From NCBI GenBank assembly GCA_015178975.1, contig WHVD01000044.1, positions 186,001-250,000 on the forward strand: a stretch of DNA of 64,000 bases, read 5' to 3'. The position numbers and the translations under genes are program-made. Numbering within the stretch: the first letter of the stretch is position 1; every line of letters begins with the position of its first letter. This document shows, piece by piece, positions 1-12,157 of this stretch. The notes under the pieces were generated by a model that did not search any database, was not told the DNA's origin, and was given only the letters and a program-made list of their open reading frames with translations. Source of the stretch: Hysterangium stoloniferum (taxonomy: Eukaryota > Basidiomycota > Agaricomycetes > Hysterangiales > Hysterangiaceae).

Positions 1-1
1 A

Positions 2-597
2 GCAAGAATAGAAGTTATATATAAAGAACTATACATAGCTCGTATGTGGGCTACAGCTGGGGAAATGGTGGCTGAATATCCCGCACTACAATTAGGCTCT
101 CGGAGGAGAAGCAGTTGTAACGAATCGCATTTCTATTGAAATGATGGATGACATACCGCCGGAATGCACCGCGTCCGAAGAGCAACTGTTGCAGCCAACA
201 AAAAAAGGCCGGATTTGAACGGGAGATCTGACCGGCTCAACGCTTGGGAACCATCTTCAGAAATAGGGATGGTACACTACAAAACCAAGCCGACCGTCGC
301 GACCAGGACTCGCCTCTTCACTCAACTCGTAATGGAAGCAGCCCAGTTCTTTCGGAAAATGCGCTGCACAATGGTAATGCGAATCGATCGGGGGGGCTAC
401 CAATAATATTACTACAAGTGAAACAGATCTCAAGCCGAAGCCAGATGGGCCTCTCTACTCAGACTGTTGTCGAATGGCTACAGAAGAAACTGGTCCACGC
501 GTCTCCACCTCGCGATTAATGTGGGGAAGAATAGTTGGAAACGAAAAGCCTAGTACTCGTACGTCTGCGCAGGATATTAGTCGGGGGAGGCTTTCAT
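2..597 (+). CDS. 3' part of an unrecognised gene, frame broken
   Basis: An open frame runs from the window edge to about 139 and includes the stretch ELYIARMWATAGEMVAEYPA. A second frame, about 117-215, reads EMMDDIPPECTASEEQLLQ. The last frame, 402-597, ends at a TGA after RTSAQDISRGRLS. The frames change near 110, at an A7 run near 203-209 and at a G7 run near 389-395, so either short introns or single-base indels separate the pieces. The composition is polar and low in complexity, and I recognise no family. The start lies outside the window. It could also be a decayed gene. Confidence 0.3.
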
Positions 598-599
598 GA

Positions 600-1353
600 G
601 GCCAAACTTTATACAGTCCCACACTAACAACCTCGCTGCAGTGGGTGATCGTGTTGGATTTCGAGCATCATACAAGCTCATGTTCATTTGTTCCTTGCCC
701 TATTGTCTCATTATCCCCCTTTTCCATACTCCCACTGCCTTCCCTATTTAGAAGTCTATTGTTCTTAGGGTTTATAATGCAGCTACATGCGAATAGGGCT
801 CCCTGCGCGATTGCGAGGGTCTTCTGCTACTTGGGTACGTGATAGTGACACGCGCATTTGAACAGATCGTATTCCCCGAGCGGTACGATGGTGCTCAGGC
901 CGTGTGGAAAAATATCTTTCTCTCTTTATATTTATATCCTATGTAATCTGAGAAGTCTCCCTATTCTGGGATGGTCTAGACACTCCACAGCGTCCAGGGG
1001 CGTCCAATGTAGAACGGGGACGGCCTTTGAGGCCCCTCCGGATCCAAAATCAATTTACTGATGGCTCTCTAAGGCGGGGGGAAGACAAGTGACGTGACTA
1101 TTCCGTCTTGCGCTAGAACGCTCAGACTCCAACAAAAGAGAAGGGTGTGATCTGCCCATAAATTCACTCACCTTAGTCTTATACAAGCCTAATGACTGAG
1201 ATGTAAATGCAGCTTATACTGCTGAGAGAACAAGAATAATGCAGTGAGCACCACTCAAAATGTCTAGTAGTGGGAGGTTCGTCGGTGCCGTTGTTTAACA
1301 ACATGATATTAGGCATCATTAAATTTTTGAACGGAGTATCAAGTGTCTATAAA
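600..1353. other. No recognisable feature
   Basis: This is the intergenic stretch between the broken plus-strand gene and the convergent gene at 1354-2185. Only short open frames occur and none has a recognisable motif. I see no repeat shared with the rest of the window. Confidence 0.4.
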
Positions 1354-2185
1354 TTATTTCTTGCCATCCAGTGGCAGGGATGGGATGCCAAGGAATGATC
1401 GCAAAGTCTCTCGCTTCGCGTTAGTATCGCCTGAGAAGGCAACATCGTAGGCGACCATCAATGCTTCATATCGCTCTTCTGTCAGAAGGTTGAATATAAA
1501 TACCAGGAATAAAAAAAGTCAAGGTACGGACTGGTTAGATGCTCGAATTCTCCTCGTGTGGAAGGTGCATTCGGGGGGAGTTTCCGATTCTTCATTGGGG
1601 GCATTCTGAGAGGCGATAAGGATTTAGTGGCAAGTGCATTTTGCAATTTTGCAGGTAATTGCTCTTGTCTGGAATAGTATGTATAAACAGTATTAGAAGG
1701 GCAATTCTGTCTTAAAGAAATACATACGCTAATTTAAATGCGTCTAATTGTTCTTTGAGGGCCGCTTCAAGATCGCTTCCGCTCCCATTGGCCTGTGGGA
1801 TCGTTGGGGTTGTCGGTTCAACTTCGCGCTGCGAAAGTGCGGCGAACTCCTGTTTGAGTTGTTCTATCTCGCGTGCGAGTCTTCGCTGTCCATCTTCAAT
1901 GGAATCTAGACGATCGTTGAGGGCAGAAAGTGTGTGATCTGACGCTTGAGGGATTGTGGCGACGGCTTGTGATGCTGCTTGAAACTGCAACGAAAGTTGC
2001 GAGAAGGATGCACTGACGTTCCCTCGCCATGTATCCGTAGTGCTGGACGGGAATTCACGCTCCTCGCTCTGTGTCGAGCTTCCCGCTGTTGAGGGCCCGA
2101 CAGAAGAATAACGGCTCTCTAGCATCAAGCTAGTAGTGCCATTAGTTGCAGTGGATTGCATGGTTGCTGGACGAGCGTATGGCAT
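1354..2185 (-). CDS. Conserved hypothetical protein, three coding exons
   Basis: Exons are 2185-1728, 1668-1532 and 1478-1354; the introns of 59 and 53 nt both start GT and end AG. Joining them keeps one frame and gives 239 residues. The N-terminal half is Ser/Thr-rich and contains LESRYSSVGPST. A heptad-like stretch follows (LNDRLDSIEDGQRRLAREIE) and suggests a coiled coil. The C-terminus reads RGEFEHLTKERYEALM and ends FLGIPSLPLDGKK. From memory, proteins with this RYSSVG ... EFEH-TKERYEAL layout are common in agaricomycete genomes and have no known function. The first ATG in frame is at 2185; upstream codons are open but start with TTG. A possible 5'-UTR intron (GTAAGT at 2264 to AG at 2195) lies just before it. 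The long upstream frame at 2261-2455 would not join in phase through that intron. Confidence 0.75.
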
Positions 2186-4805
2186 AATCGCAGACTTTGA
2201 AAGCAATGGCAGCAGTTTTGTGTTGGGGATAGAGGACCGGCAGATATATGCCGCGCCAACTTACTGCCTAAAGCCGTTCAAAAGTGCCGCTAGAGACTGC
2301 CTTTTACCGACCGGTGTCGGATAAATTCGGATGCCTGAAGTTTCCTGCCATACAGATCCCTTGTCACCAATTGGGCTATCTGAGCTATGCGCAGATTTCG
2401 GCTGTTGTGATCCGGCGGAGTGCGAAACCTGGTAGAGAGCTCGAGGATTGAGCAATTGGGCGGACGGTATCTCGCTAACACGTCATAACCACCCACGCCT
2501 TGGAGGAGTTCACAGAATACATTGTGGGATGACGTGTTGTTGATGGAGATGTATCACTAATATTCTTATTGGATAAAAGTTCGGATATGGGTGGTAGTTC
2601 ACAACCTTTTATGTAACAGCTAATGTCTTAAAATAAACTCGGTCTCGGCAACAAGTTTTTCTCTACGGCTTAAAGATTAACAGTGGCATTAGTGCCTGGC
2701 GGAATAAAGACCAGACAATACACTGAAACATACCAAAGGTCGAACGCATTAATATGCTTTTATACACGTCACTCAGGGCTGGATGGAGGTATCTAGATCA
2801 TTTTGGAAGTGCACCAGGAATTTAGCCTTGTTAGAGTCACTCCTGGCGGTTTCGAATCTCATTCCTCGATGAATATCAGAGTACTGTTGAAAAAACGTTG
2901 AAGACATCAAATTTTCGTGAATGAGTTTTAATCGGTTGTTCCCCGGTATTTTTTGCAGCATCTGGGCGTCGATTGCTGTACACATCAATATGGTGTTTCT
3001 GTTAAATATTTAGAAATCATGGCAGGGGCAGGGCGGGAGTGCCTTTCGTCAGGGTCAACAAGGAACACATTCGTGTCCCCGAGTATGCCTGCCCTGAGCG
3101 ATTTTAAAAGAATCGAGTTGGGAGACACATCCCATGTGTCAGGGATCCTTTCCTACCAGCTACTTTCAAAATATTATTGCTCTATCGTGTCACCCGGGTT
3201 GGGCCGTGCCCATGACGTAATTATCAGGGGGCTGCTAAGAGTGTCAAGATACATCAGTGATCGGTGAATATGAAGTATACGTAGGTCTGGATCCAGATCG
3301 TCAATACGGAACCCCGGCGTTCCACAGCTAGCTCGCATTATCTATAGATAGGAACTATCATGTCTACAACTCATTATTTCTAAATTTAACTGACAGAACC
3401 GATGGTGCGGCCGAAAATCTCACAGAGGACGGGTTTGTTAAAGTCAGGAGTTTTGTTATTGGCAAAGGTAATCAATCTTACTGATGTAGTAGTAAAGACA
3501 ATGCCTAGGCGATATAAAACAGTACAATGTAAATTTAGATTATAAACAAAGTTGTGAGCAATGATGAAAAATAAACCTTTCTATTCAGTCCTGCAGAAAG
3601 AGATCAACGTCATAAAGATATCGACTAGTATGCACAAACGCCGAAAATTGGTTGCCACGAAGACGTTTCATGTTCGTTACTGAACGATACAGTATCCTTA
3701 AACTGTTGTTATACACTAGATATATTTAACCTTAAAAAAAATACTTTCTTGCCAACAAAGCAACGCCGTGAAAATTGATATTGTATCTCGTTTTGAACGC
3801 CTCCCGTGAAGAAAGAATGCCGACACTGTGAGATACGTGATTATAATAGGCTAATAGACACTCAAGTAAATACCTAATATTTTTTGGAGACAAGTCAGAA
3901 TTTAGCCAATTTGTTCTGGAAGCTGGCTAGCATGATATGTGCATCAGGGACCGAACCGATTAGCGGAGCGGACTGAGAGGCAGATTGGCATATTGACAGA
4001 GGATCGCGGACATTCCAACTGACCTTCATACATACGGATGTTTGGCAATATATTTGTACGTGATCCTTGTGGACTTGTGGAAGTGCCGCCTTTGAACAAG
4101 GTTTAAATGCATAGTTAGCCTACACGCCAGAAGCCATCTATGATGTTGTTTTCACTGTGTCCGATCAAACATACCTCTCTTGTACTATGCCACTGTCAGG
4201 AAACGGCACTTTGATAGTACCGAGGTAAATTCATTCAAAGATATTTTCCCGTCACATCAAGCTAAAGGTTACTTTTAAATCCACTTTTTATGTGACCTAA
4301 AATGTCTGTTTGAAGTAAGAATTAGTACAAAATAAAATTCATTTATTAGATTTTGTAGTGCACCAGAAGCGGTTCACCCAGCAGGGACGGAGTGATAGAT
4401 GCTATACTTAAACCATGCTATATATATTAGTGTCAACACCAGGAGCAGTTGGTCTTGGAGAAATAACACATGCCAAAAATAAGCTCTGGTTCCCCATTTA
4501 TTACGGCGTATCGCCGTCAACTTCGCCGTCATTGCAATATCCTTGAACAAGAAATGTCGGACTGGGGACTGGTACTGGACCATTCTTTTTCTTCCAAGCG
4601 CAGTGACAGGCCAAATCAGCCATCCTAAATAGGCCACGCAGGTACCTCGAAATAGTAAGTGGTTACGAAGATGGACTTGGGATGCAGAGCGAGGCGCTGC
4701 AGGGAGCGCGACTCGGGTAATTGTGGGTGACTGAGATCATGATCGAAGATACCTAGGTGACGAACCACAACATCGTTATCAGTGGCATCGGACAACCGAC
4801 GGGCT
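2186..4805. other. Long stretch without a supported gene
   Basis: Only short open frames occur. A minus-strand frame at 2261-2455 (IYPTPVGKRQSLAALLNGF) could be an upstream exon or a separate gene piece. A minus-strand frame at 4374-4637 has one hydrophobic stretch (LLLVLTLIYIAWF) but no other support. The DNA from about 3300 to 4370 is AT-rich with stops in all frames. I see no transposon ends here. Confidence 0.4.
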
Positions 4806-4937
4806 ATGCCCTTGAGACCTATATACTCTGTATCTAGAGATCATCTATTCATACCGAACGCTATAAAACAGTCCTTTCGTCGATCTCCGTTATATCCTCA
4901 TAGCCCACGACTCCCCGGTCCGAGGAAACCCCTAAGA

Positions 4938-5826
4938 ATGCCTACATCCAGCGACTACCCTGTCCTTTCTCGACTTCTCTCCTCCAATGCCCAATGGGCG
5001 AAGGATGTCGGTGCAGCGGATTCTACGTTTTTCTCTGAGTCTGCGAAGGGGCAATCGCCCAAGGTATTTTTCACGGTTGTAGACGAGCGCCTGATACAAG
5101 TGTTGTCACTACAAGGTTCTATGGATTGGCTGTGCGGACTCTCGAGTCCCAGAAAGTGTGGTGTTAGCAGCTAAGCCTGGAGATATATTCGTCCATCGAA
5201 ACATCGCTAACCAATTCCATTGCCACGACGATTCTGCACTCTCTGTGCTGGCATACGCAGTGGACGTTCTCAAAGTAGAACATGGTGTGTCGTAATGGTT
5301 TATCAGATGATATCTTATTCTAACAGTTTTCAGTCATTGTCGTTGGTCATACGGCTTGTGGAGGCGCAGCATACTGCTTAAGCAACGCAAGGGCACCACA
5401 ACAGAACGGGCACGGCCACCATAATCACAAGACAGTTCCACTCGAGAGGTGCAAGATTTTTCTTTTCCCTTTTCACTTGACACCTTAATTCATCTCTTGC
5501 TATCAGGTGGTTGAATCCTCTCACGGAGCTTGTGCGCTCACTCCCCGTCAGTGCGCCCACGGTCCCAGATGCGGCAGCACTTCCGGTTATTATCGAAGAA
5601 AATGTAAAGATGCAGGTGCGCAATTTCCCCTTCCTTATTTCTTTTTTTTTTGAAAAAGAATCTCTAATCTAATTTATTTGTGAAGGTTGCGAACGTCACA
5701 CGCACGCAGACTATTTCGGACGCTTGGGCATCTGGCAAATCTGTCCATGTCCACGGTTGGATCTATCTAGTTGAAGAGGGTAGACTCAAGGACCTCAATA
5801 TTACTCGAGGTCCCGCGTCCCGGTAA
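4938..5826 (+). CDS. Beta-class carbonic anhydrase, five exons
   Basis: Exons are 4938-5063, 5116-5284, 5334-5448, 5507-5615 and 5686-5826, with introns of 52, 49, 58 and 70 nt, all GT..AG. The spliced product is 219 residues, the usual size for fungal beta-carbonic anhydrases, which interconvert CO2 and bicarbonate. The active-site signatures are intact: [14 protein letters not shown] (C48, D50, R52) and [11 protein letters not shown] (H104, C107), so zinc ligands C48, H104, C107 and the Asp/Arg dyad are all present. [13 protein letters not shown] lies between them. The ATG at 4938 has A at -3. An in-frame ATG at 4806 would add 44 residues rich in Arg, Pro and Ser with almost no acidic residues, which could be a mitochondrial presequence. 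The next gene is convergent on the other strand. Confidence 0.92.
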
Positions 5827-6139
5827 TATTCTCACTGAATTTTGCATGCCACCCAAAAAGTGGGTATAAGGTCCTTATTTAATAAACGACTAGAAGTGTC
5901 TTGCTTTACATCATATACCTGGAAAATATTGGTGTCTCTTATATACGACGCTGTGCAGGCTAGCTGGAGTAATTAAACTATATGAAAATCCATAACGTCC
6001 TCTACTGTCATCGAAGAAATGTTACGTGGAAGGGTGCACGCGTGGGGTCAAGGCCAGTGCGTCGTACCCTCTGTGTCGCAAGTGGCATTGTTGCAGATCG
6101 ATTTGGAAATGAGCTCATTTCACTGTCAACACGACAGAG
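5827..6139. other. Intergenic gap between convergent genes
   Basis: 313 bases lie between the stop codons of the carbonic anhydrase and the short-chain dehydrogenase. They should hold both 3' UTRs. Nothing else is recognisable. Confidence 0.4.
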
Positions 6140-7192
6140 TTAAAATAGCACAGGGTGTACTAGATATCTAAACCTACGTTTTGTGTTATTCTCTTCATTA
6201 ACTGGACGAGAATATGTCCACCATGTTATGTTCAGCCTCCATTGACGAGGGATGCTCCGGAGAAACCGAAATAAGGTGGAGCCGGCACCCAATAAGATAT
6301 ATTTAGGCGGATTTCGCTGAACAGCCTTTGAGATAACCGACTCTGCAAAGTTTGATGCCGGCATGGCCTTGTCACCCATGCCTCTTAACCGCTTGCGAAC
6401 GTGGTATAAGAATTTAGCGTAGAGTGACCCCTCACGGAACTGGAAATTTTGATAATTGTTGTAGATATTCGTCTTTACCCCGGCAGGGGCGAGAAGCATT
6501 ACGTCGATATTGAAAGGTCTGCATTCCATTTCAAGAACCTCTGTAAAGACTTTAACAGCAGCCTTGGTTGTTTCATAGATACCCATCCAAGGGGTAGGTC
6601 TGAGCCGAAACCAGATGATAAGTCAAGCTATATAAGACATTGGGATTAATGCCGTACACTTCTCCCACGATGGATCCAACATTCATTATGAATCCCTGTC
6701 TGCGTTTTGCCATATAGGGAATGACAAGACGCGAGATACGGAGGATTGAAAAGACATTCGCTTCGAACACTTCTTTCATTTCGTCCGCTGTCCAATCAAT
6801 GAGGGGACCTGCAAATCGTCAATCGTCACGATACGACAAGACGTAGAAGCAGAAACTTGCCCGGCGCAAGGGTACCAGCGTTATTGATTAGCATGTCGAT
6901 CTGACCTTCATCCTCCATGATACTCTCAATAACCTTTTCCGCATGCTCGTTTTTCGTGACATCTAAAATAGCCTTCTTGACATTGGGATGTTCCAGATCC
7001 GTCATTGCATCCAGCGAACGGGCTGTTGCATAGACAATAAAATCCCTATCCAAGAGCTTCGTGCAACTTTATGGATGACGCAATGTGAATATGCTAATCA
7101 AATGCGTGTATCTTGTGTGGATAGACTTACAAATGGTATCCAATACCACCATTTGAACAGCCAGTGACTAGAGCGACTTTCTTTCTTGACAT
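6140..7192 (-). CDS. Short-chain dehydrogenase/reductase, AYR1-like
   Basis: Exons are 7192-7131, 7066-6861, 6808-6658 and 6599-6140, giving 292 residues. The product has the classical SDR order: nucleotide-binding TGCSNGGIG near the N-terminus, NNAGTLAPG, the catalytic Ser in MNVGSIVGEV and the catalytic Tyr/Lys in GIYETTKAAV. The overall pattern (KVALVTGCS start, PTPWMGIYETTK) resembles fungal NADPH-dependent 1-acyldihydroxyacetone-phosphate reductases, which act in ether-lipid and phosphatidate synthesis. Substrate is inferred from resemblance only. Introns are 64, 52 and 58 nt. The second has a GC donor (GCAAGT) and AG acceptor, and using it restores the expected APGPLIDWTADEM. The tail after residue 240 contains hydrophobic and basic stretches that could contact membranes. 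Confidence 0.88.
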
Positions 7193-7359
7193 AAATTCGG
7201 ATAGAGACCGGCCTTTAATTGCAGCGGCGACAGGAGGTGGTTTGTGTAGAAGGCCTCAACATTGAAAGTGCAGGACTCAGTCGATTGTTACGACTCGGCA
7301 TCCCGGCCACAGATCTGATCACATCAATATTCGCTACGCGCTACGTCGTACCGGTGTCA

Positions 7360-7740
7360 TATCATCCAGCTTCGTCTACTTCTGTAATGTTTGTGCGAGG
7401 AGCTGTATGGTTGGGTAGAGGGAGAGTGTTAGCTCTCCGCGTATGCGTGGGAAGACTTGCCGCTCGGGAGGGCGGGTTGGCGGGTCTCCTCATACGTTAC
7501 AACTCTCGCTTTAATAATTCATCATTATGATCCACTATATATAAATCTGAAACACTGGATCTTCAATAATACCATCCTCAGTATAAGGGGAAGAGTGGGT
7601 GGGTCAACTAATTAGAAATGATTAAATGAATGATAATGCGTGAATGAGTGCAAATTTTTGGATCATAACGACAGAGTCGTCGCAGTAAGAAAAAACGAAA
7701 AGGCGTGAGACTCTTCCATACGCTCAGCTGGGCCATGGGA
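7360..7740 (-). repeat. Terminal-repeat copy of the Ngaro-like element
   Basis: This stretch carries a B segment (GAGGAGCTGTATGGTTGGG, then the GTTAGCTCTCCGCGTATGCG part) followed by a diverged A segment (GGCGTGAGACTCTTCCATAC). The same two segments form the terminal repeats of the 37.9-45.1 kb element. No coding part lies between them here, so it is a solo or truncated terminal repeat. Confidence 0.6.
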
Positions 7741-7742
7741 AA

Positions 7743-8069
7743 GTGCCGCGCAGGGTGTCGCGCTGCCGCGCAAGTGCCGCGACACCTCAAAATGACCTCA
7801 AATACGCATTTAACTAGCATAAAATAAATATAGTTTTGTATATATTCTTCCTAATATATCATATGTCTACTGGGGCTCTGCTAATTTACTTTAGACTGGG
7901 TTTTAATGTTTAAAATTGTGAATTAGCCACTTTTTTAAGAGTATATATCATTTAAAATGGTATTTTGAGTATTAACACAAAATATAGCTATGTTTTAGTT
8001 TGAAGCCAAAATGTATATTCGTGGCAATTGTCCACTTTTCGCGGCACCCCTCACAGCAGTGCGCGGCAC
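7743..8069. repeat. Possible MITE-like element with GC-rich ends
   Basis: An AT-rich core is bounded by imperfect inverted ends: GTGCCGCGCAGGG at the left, and at the right the complement of GTGCCGCGCACTG. Additional GTGCCGCG copies sit just inside each end. No coding capacity and no clear target-site duplication are visible. It could also be a chance pair of GC-rich tracts. Confidence 0.35.
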
Positions 8070-8510
8070 CTACACAGTGAGATTCAATGTCGGAGTTTGA
8101 AAAACTTCCGAGCCTCGACAGTCGATATTTGCAAGTCCTGACCCAAAGCACACTATATCATTTGGTGACACTCTGATTGGCTTTTCTACTATCCACTGTT
8201 ATTGAGCATTGTTTCTTTCCAGTTATTCTACACTTCTGTAAGAGTTTGGGAATCTCTTACTTTGGAAAGGTACTACATATCCTTCCTCTTAGATAGTTGT
8301 ATAGAGGAGTTATTTAATATGTAAGAGGTTATCCAAATATCAAACCAAGTTCACATACAGTTCTGATTGAGGTCACAATGACAGTTGAATCTGAATCATA
8401 TCACATTCATCACAAATGAATGGCTTATTTCCAAGGTTACTAACCCTTCCTTCATGTTGACAACCAATATAGACCAACGATGATATTGATCATAGTGAAT
8501 ATAGTCATTG
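8070..8510. other. Flank of the Gypsy insertion, nothing recognised
   Basis: AT-rich sequence without open frames of note. The last five bases (8506-8510, CATTG) are the left target-site duplication of the Gypsy element. Confidence 0.4.
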
Positions 8511-8790
8511 TGTAAAGGTTCGGCTTTAGAGATAGTGTAATCCTTCGGTTTGAGCTCTCACGAAGAGGAATGAACAGAGTAGGAATAGGCTCCAATTCGA
8601 AAAAGGCTACTGTAGCTAATGGGTGGCTTCCCTATTTATGCTAGCATTCGTAGACTAAACCCCCTAACGACAGATAATAGAAATGAAACAGTGTAATGAT
8701 CGGAAAATTATCTACCCTCTCTTTACCCCCTGAGACAATGGCAGTAGACTGCTCTGTGCCAAGTCTGCCACCAGGTCCGCTCCCATTACA
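8511..8790 (-). repeat. 3' LTR of Gypsy A
   Basis: 280 bp, bounded by TG..CA. It differs from its partner at 17994-18273 at nine positions, all transitions, seven of them at CpG sites. Confidence 0.93.
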
Positions 8791-8837
8791 CTGCCCTCCC
8801 ACACTGCAACACAGTGTGCAATTCGCAGCAGGCTGGT

Positions 8838-10920
8838 TCAACGATGCAATTCCAACACCCCCTGCTCCAGCTCATCTAGGTCGTCACTCACGTAACCTCC
8901 ATCGAGGTCCATCTTCTCCTGTTGACCATGATCAACTTGATGAGTCAATGCATCCAACCCATCTTTCGTCAACTGATATTGTTCCGCCTCCCTTATGCAC
9001 CTCTCTGTTGCTCGCGATCCTTTTTGAGAACCTAGAGCTGGCATGCCCGTCCCAGGCTGAGTTTCAAGGTGGTGCAAAAACGATGGTTCCAACAGCATGG
9101 AAGTACCCTGCTGCTGCCTCCTTCTCTGGCGACGGATAGCAGTTGAGGCCTGGTTTTGGTGCCGTGACATTAGGCTTCCTGGTATGTCCAGCCATGGAGA
9201 CAACCTATCTAGTAGTGATGAAGGTTGTTGTCTCTCCCTCCAGGCACGGGTCCATTCCCTTCTACGAGGGTTGACAGCAGAGGTCGGTTGTGGTATGTTA
9301 TTCTTCTGCTGTGCTTCGAGAAGTTGACGCTGCATAGTCTCGAATTGCTCCATACGCAATTCCCAGGCCACCTGAACACCTCGAAGAGCACTATCACGAA
9401 CAGCAGCCATTGTAGTCGTCAGAAACTCCATGGATACTTGTGTTGGATAATCCTGAGCATCCATAGTGGGTGATTCTTGCACAATGATGGGGACAGCTGA
9501 ACCAACATAAATAGAAGGTAAGTCCTCAGCGCTTGATTTGCAAGACACTTCCTGATGACACTCCGAGCTCAAAGACATCTTGGCGATTTCGATGTGATTC
9601 GAGAGCTGCCCTTGGCCCCTGGGCAATGATTGAGCACTTGTAACACCTACTGCCTCGAGGTAAGCCTTCAATGGATGAACGTGCTGAACAGCTTGATATG
9701 GCAACCAGGTAGTTTCTCCTGTGTTCCACAAAACCTCAAAGAAGGCCTCGAGGCCCTTGCCTGAATGAGCAAGAATCTTCTTGACTACCCACTCACGAGG
9801 CTGACTACCAAAACCAGGAATCTGCCTCAGCTGCCTCCCTGGGAACAGATGATCATCATTTGGAATGTGTAGATGAAGCAATGAGGCATGAAAACTTGGG
9901 TTAATCCCCTGCTGCTTGAGCTCCCTTGACAGTTCCAACTGGTATGTCGCTCCTGGCTCCAGTACCCGGCTGATCCTAAAAGGCTGAATATATTTCGGCA
10001 GCAGTTTACGTGCCTGATTTTTTGGTAAATGTAAGTTTTTTGTGGACAGATAAACCAAATCATTGATGCTAAATGCAGCAGACCTCCAGTGTCGATTTGC
10101 CCGCCACATCTGCTTAACCCTGGCTGTCAGTATCTCATCATGTGCATTCATGATTGTTAGCTTCATCCGTTCTGCAAATTCAAGGACCCCTGGATACTTC
10201 ATGTTGTTGTCCCAGAGCAGTGGCCATGGCAGCCTACCATAATTCAGAAAAAAACGGTGAGAATCCAGTTGTTTCTGATGTAGCGTTATTCATAGCAAAC
10301 TCAATAGCTGGCAGCTTTGACACCCAATCTTTCTGGTTTGGTGCTACACATTGCCTAAGCATTTGAGTCATTGTCCGATTTGCACGTTCGGTAGCACCAT
10401 CTGTTTGGGGGTGGTATGATGAAGACATCTGCAATTTGACTCCTATCAACCGATGAAGCTCTCTCCAAAAGATACTTGTAAATAGTGAATCTTGATTGCT
10501 AATGATTTTGTCTGGCAGCCCATGCAACTTGTAAACATGGTCGAAGATCACCTCAGCCATTTGAATAGCAGTATAGTTGCTGTGTGCCGGTACCAAATGG
10601 ACCATGCAAGTTAAATGGTCAATAATAACACAGATGCTATCGAATTCTCCAAGGCGATTCCTGGATGCTGGCAAGGGTCCTACAAAATCAATCCCAATTG
10701 CCTCCCATGGCTGTGATGGCACTTCCATTGAGCGAAGTTGTCCCTGTGGTTTCTGTGTTTCAGATTTCGAAGTGGCACACACGCTGCATGACTTGCACAA
10801 TAATTCGACATCCTTTGTTAATGATGGCCACCACACATTGGTTTGCAAATATGTGGCGGTTTTCCTTGCCCCTAGATGTGCCAAGATGGAATGGGCATGT
10901 GAGATAACAATTTCCCGCAC
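8838..10920 (-). pseudogene. Gypsy A integrase and C-terminal domain
   Basis: The part at 10920-10234 holds the HHCC zinc-binding region (HAHSILAHLGARKTATYL ... CKSCSVC) and the DDE core: Asp in IDFVGPL, Asp in ISNQDSLF and Glu in TDGATERANR, so the catalytic triad is kept. The part at 10202-8838 continues with KYIQPFRISRVLEPGATYQL and a chromodomain-like end, REWVVKKILAHSGKG ... TTWLPYQAV, typical of chromoviral integrases that target marked chromatin. About 250 residues follow that are Gln/Arg-rich and possibly coiled. The two parts are separated near 10205-10233 by a break in frame. This is the 3' end of pol, just before the polypurine tract and LTR. Confidence 0.88.
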
Positions 10921-10976
10921 TCGTCAATTCCCAATGGTAATATCAGGGATGCAAAGTAGTTTGACGCCATCCAGAT

Positions 10977-12128
10977 TTAAAAACAGAAAACCGTCCTGCG
11001 ATGTAAAGCCCTTATACTCCTGTGGCGTTGCCCATATCCTAGAGAAGAAAATGTCTGATCCATACTGTCGTTGTAGGACTTCTGGGATGTCCAATCCTGA
11101 GTCTGTGCTGCTAAAATAGCCATTGGGATTCGAACTCCCTCACAGTTGTTAGCGAGATATCCCACTGCACCCAAAAATCCAGCCAGAAGTTGCTTATTCG
11201 TCGGGATCTTCCAGTTGCCCACTGTGTTGACTTTATGTGGGTCCATTTTTATACCTTTATCGTTAATCACATGCCCTAAAACTGGTAACTCCGAAGCAAA
11301 CAAGTGCATCTTGTTGACAGCCAGGTATAATTTTTCCTGATGGAGCACTGTAAACACAGTGTGTAGATGCTTCACATGATCACTGATGGAGTCAGAATAT
11401 ATGACAATATCATCCAAGTATACATCCATGAAAACGCCAATGTATGGCACAAATATGTGGTTCATCAATGTCTGGTAGGTAGAAGGACCATTGCAATCCC
11501 CGATTTGTAATGTTAGGCTTTCCATAGTGCCATCCAGAGAGGTGAACAATATCTGGTGGACATGCTCAGGAACCACTCAGATCTGCTCGTAGGCATCCTT
11601 CCCATCTATCAAACTCCGATACTTATGATGCACAACATTTTGTAGAATGGCTTCAATATCTGGCAAGGGGGTAGCCAGCTTATATGTGTTAGCATTCTGC
11701 TCACGCTTATCCACTACTGTGCATATTCACAAAGTGCCATCAGCCTTTGGAGGTTTAGGAATAATGAGCATAGGACATGCATTCATTCCCGTGGCTACCC
11801 TCCACCTCCCATTCTTGATATACATGGTTTTTTTTTCATGCCATAGATCCCTCATTGCTTCGGGGCATTTGGATGGTCTCCATGAGTAAGCTTTGGTGTC
11901 ATCAATGATTGGAATGGTATGATTAACAGCCCTTAATGGAGGCAGTGCCATTGATGCAGTGTCTGGGTCAAGGTCAGCTGCTTCAGCATGTAAATCTGCC
12001 CTTAACCTCTCTAACTCATTGTCAAAAATTTCCGCTACTGCAGAATGGAGAGTCTCGATGGTATCTCCTTCCATGGGGAGTGGTAGAGGTGACCCAATGT
12101 TGACCCTTGTAGGATTCAACCCCATCAT
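10977..12128 (-). pseudogene. Gypsy A reverse transcriptase (RNase H not seen)
   Basis: 12128-11727 gives the N-terminal part, with CPMLIIPKPPKADGTL. 11576-10977 gives the palm, with the intact catalytic motif VYLDDIVIYS, followed by KLYLAVNKMHLFASELPVLG and GFLGAVGYLANNCEG from the connection region. The stretch 11577-11726 is out of frame or carries stops, and should hold the strand with the first catalytic Asp. The RNase H region is not clearly recognisable downstream; integrase begins soon after. The enzyme would copy the element's RNA into DNA but cannot be made as one chain here. Confidence 0.85.
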
Positions 12129-12157
12129 AACTTGATGTTGAAATATGAACAGAGTCC

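Noticed and set aside
2345-2405. tRNA-like stretch (GCATAGCTCAGATAGCCCAA on the minus strand)
   Set aside because: It has a D-arm-like phrase, but no acceptor stem, anticodon arm or TPsiC arm pairs around it.
4374-4637. Small membrane-protein-like ORF
   Set aside because: One hydrophobic stretch only, no family signature, no splice context.
9097-11889. Plus-strand ORFs over the Gypsy A pol
   Set aside because: Shadows of the minus-strand integrase and RT, which carry clear catalytic motifs.
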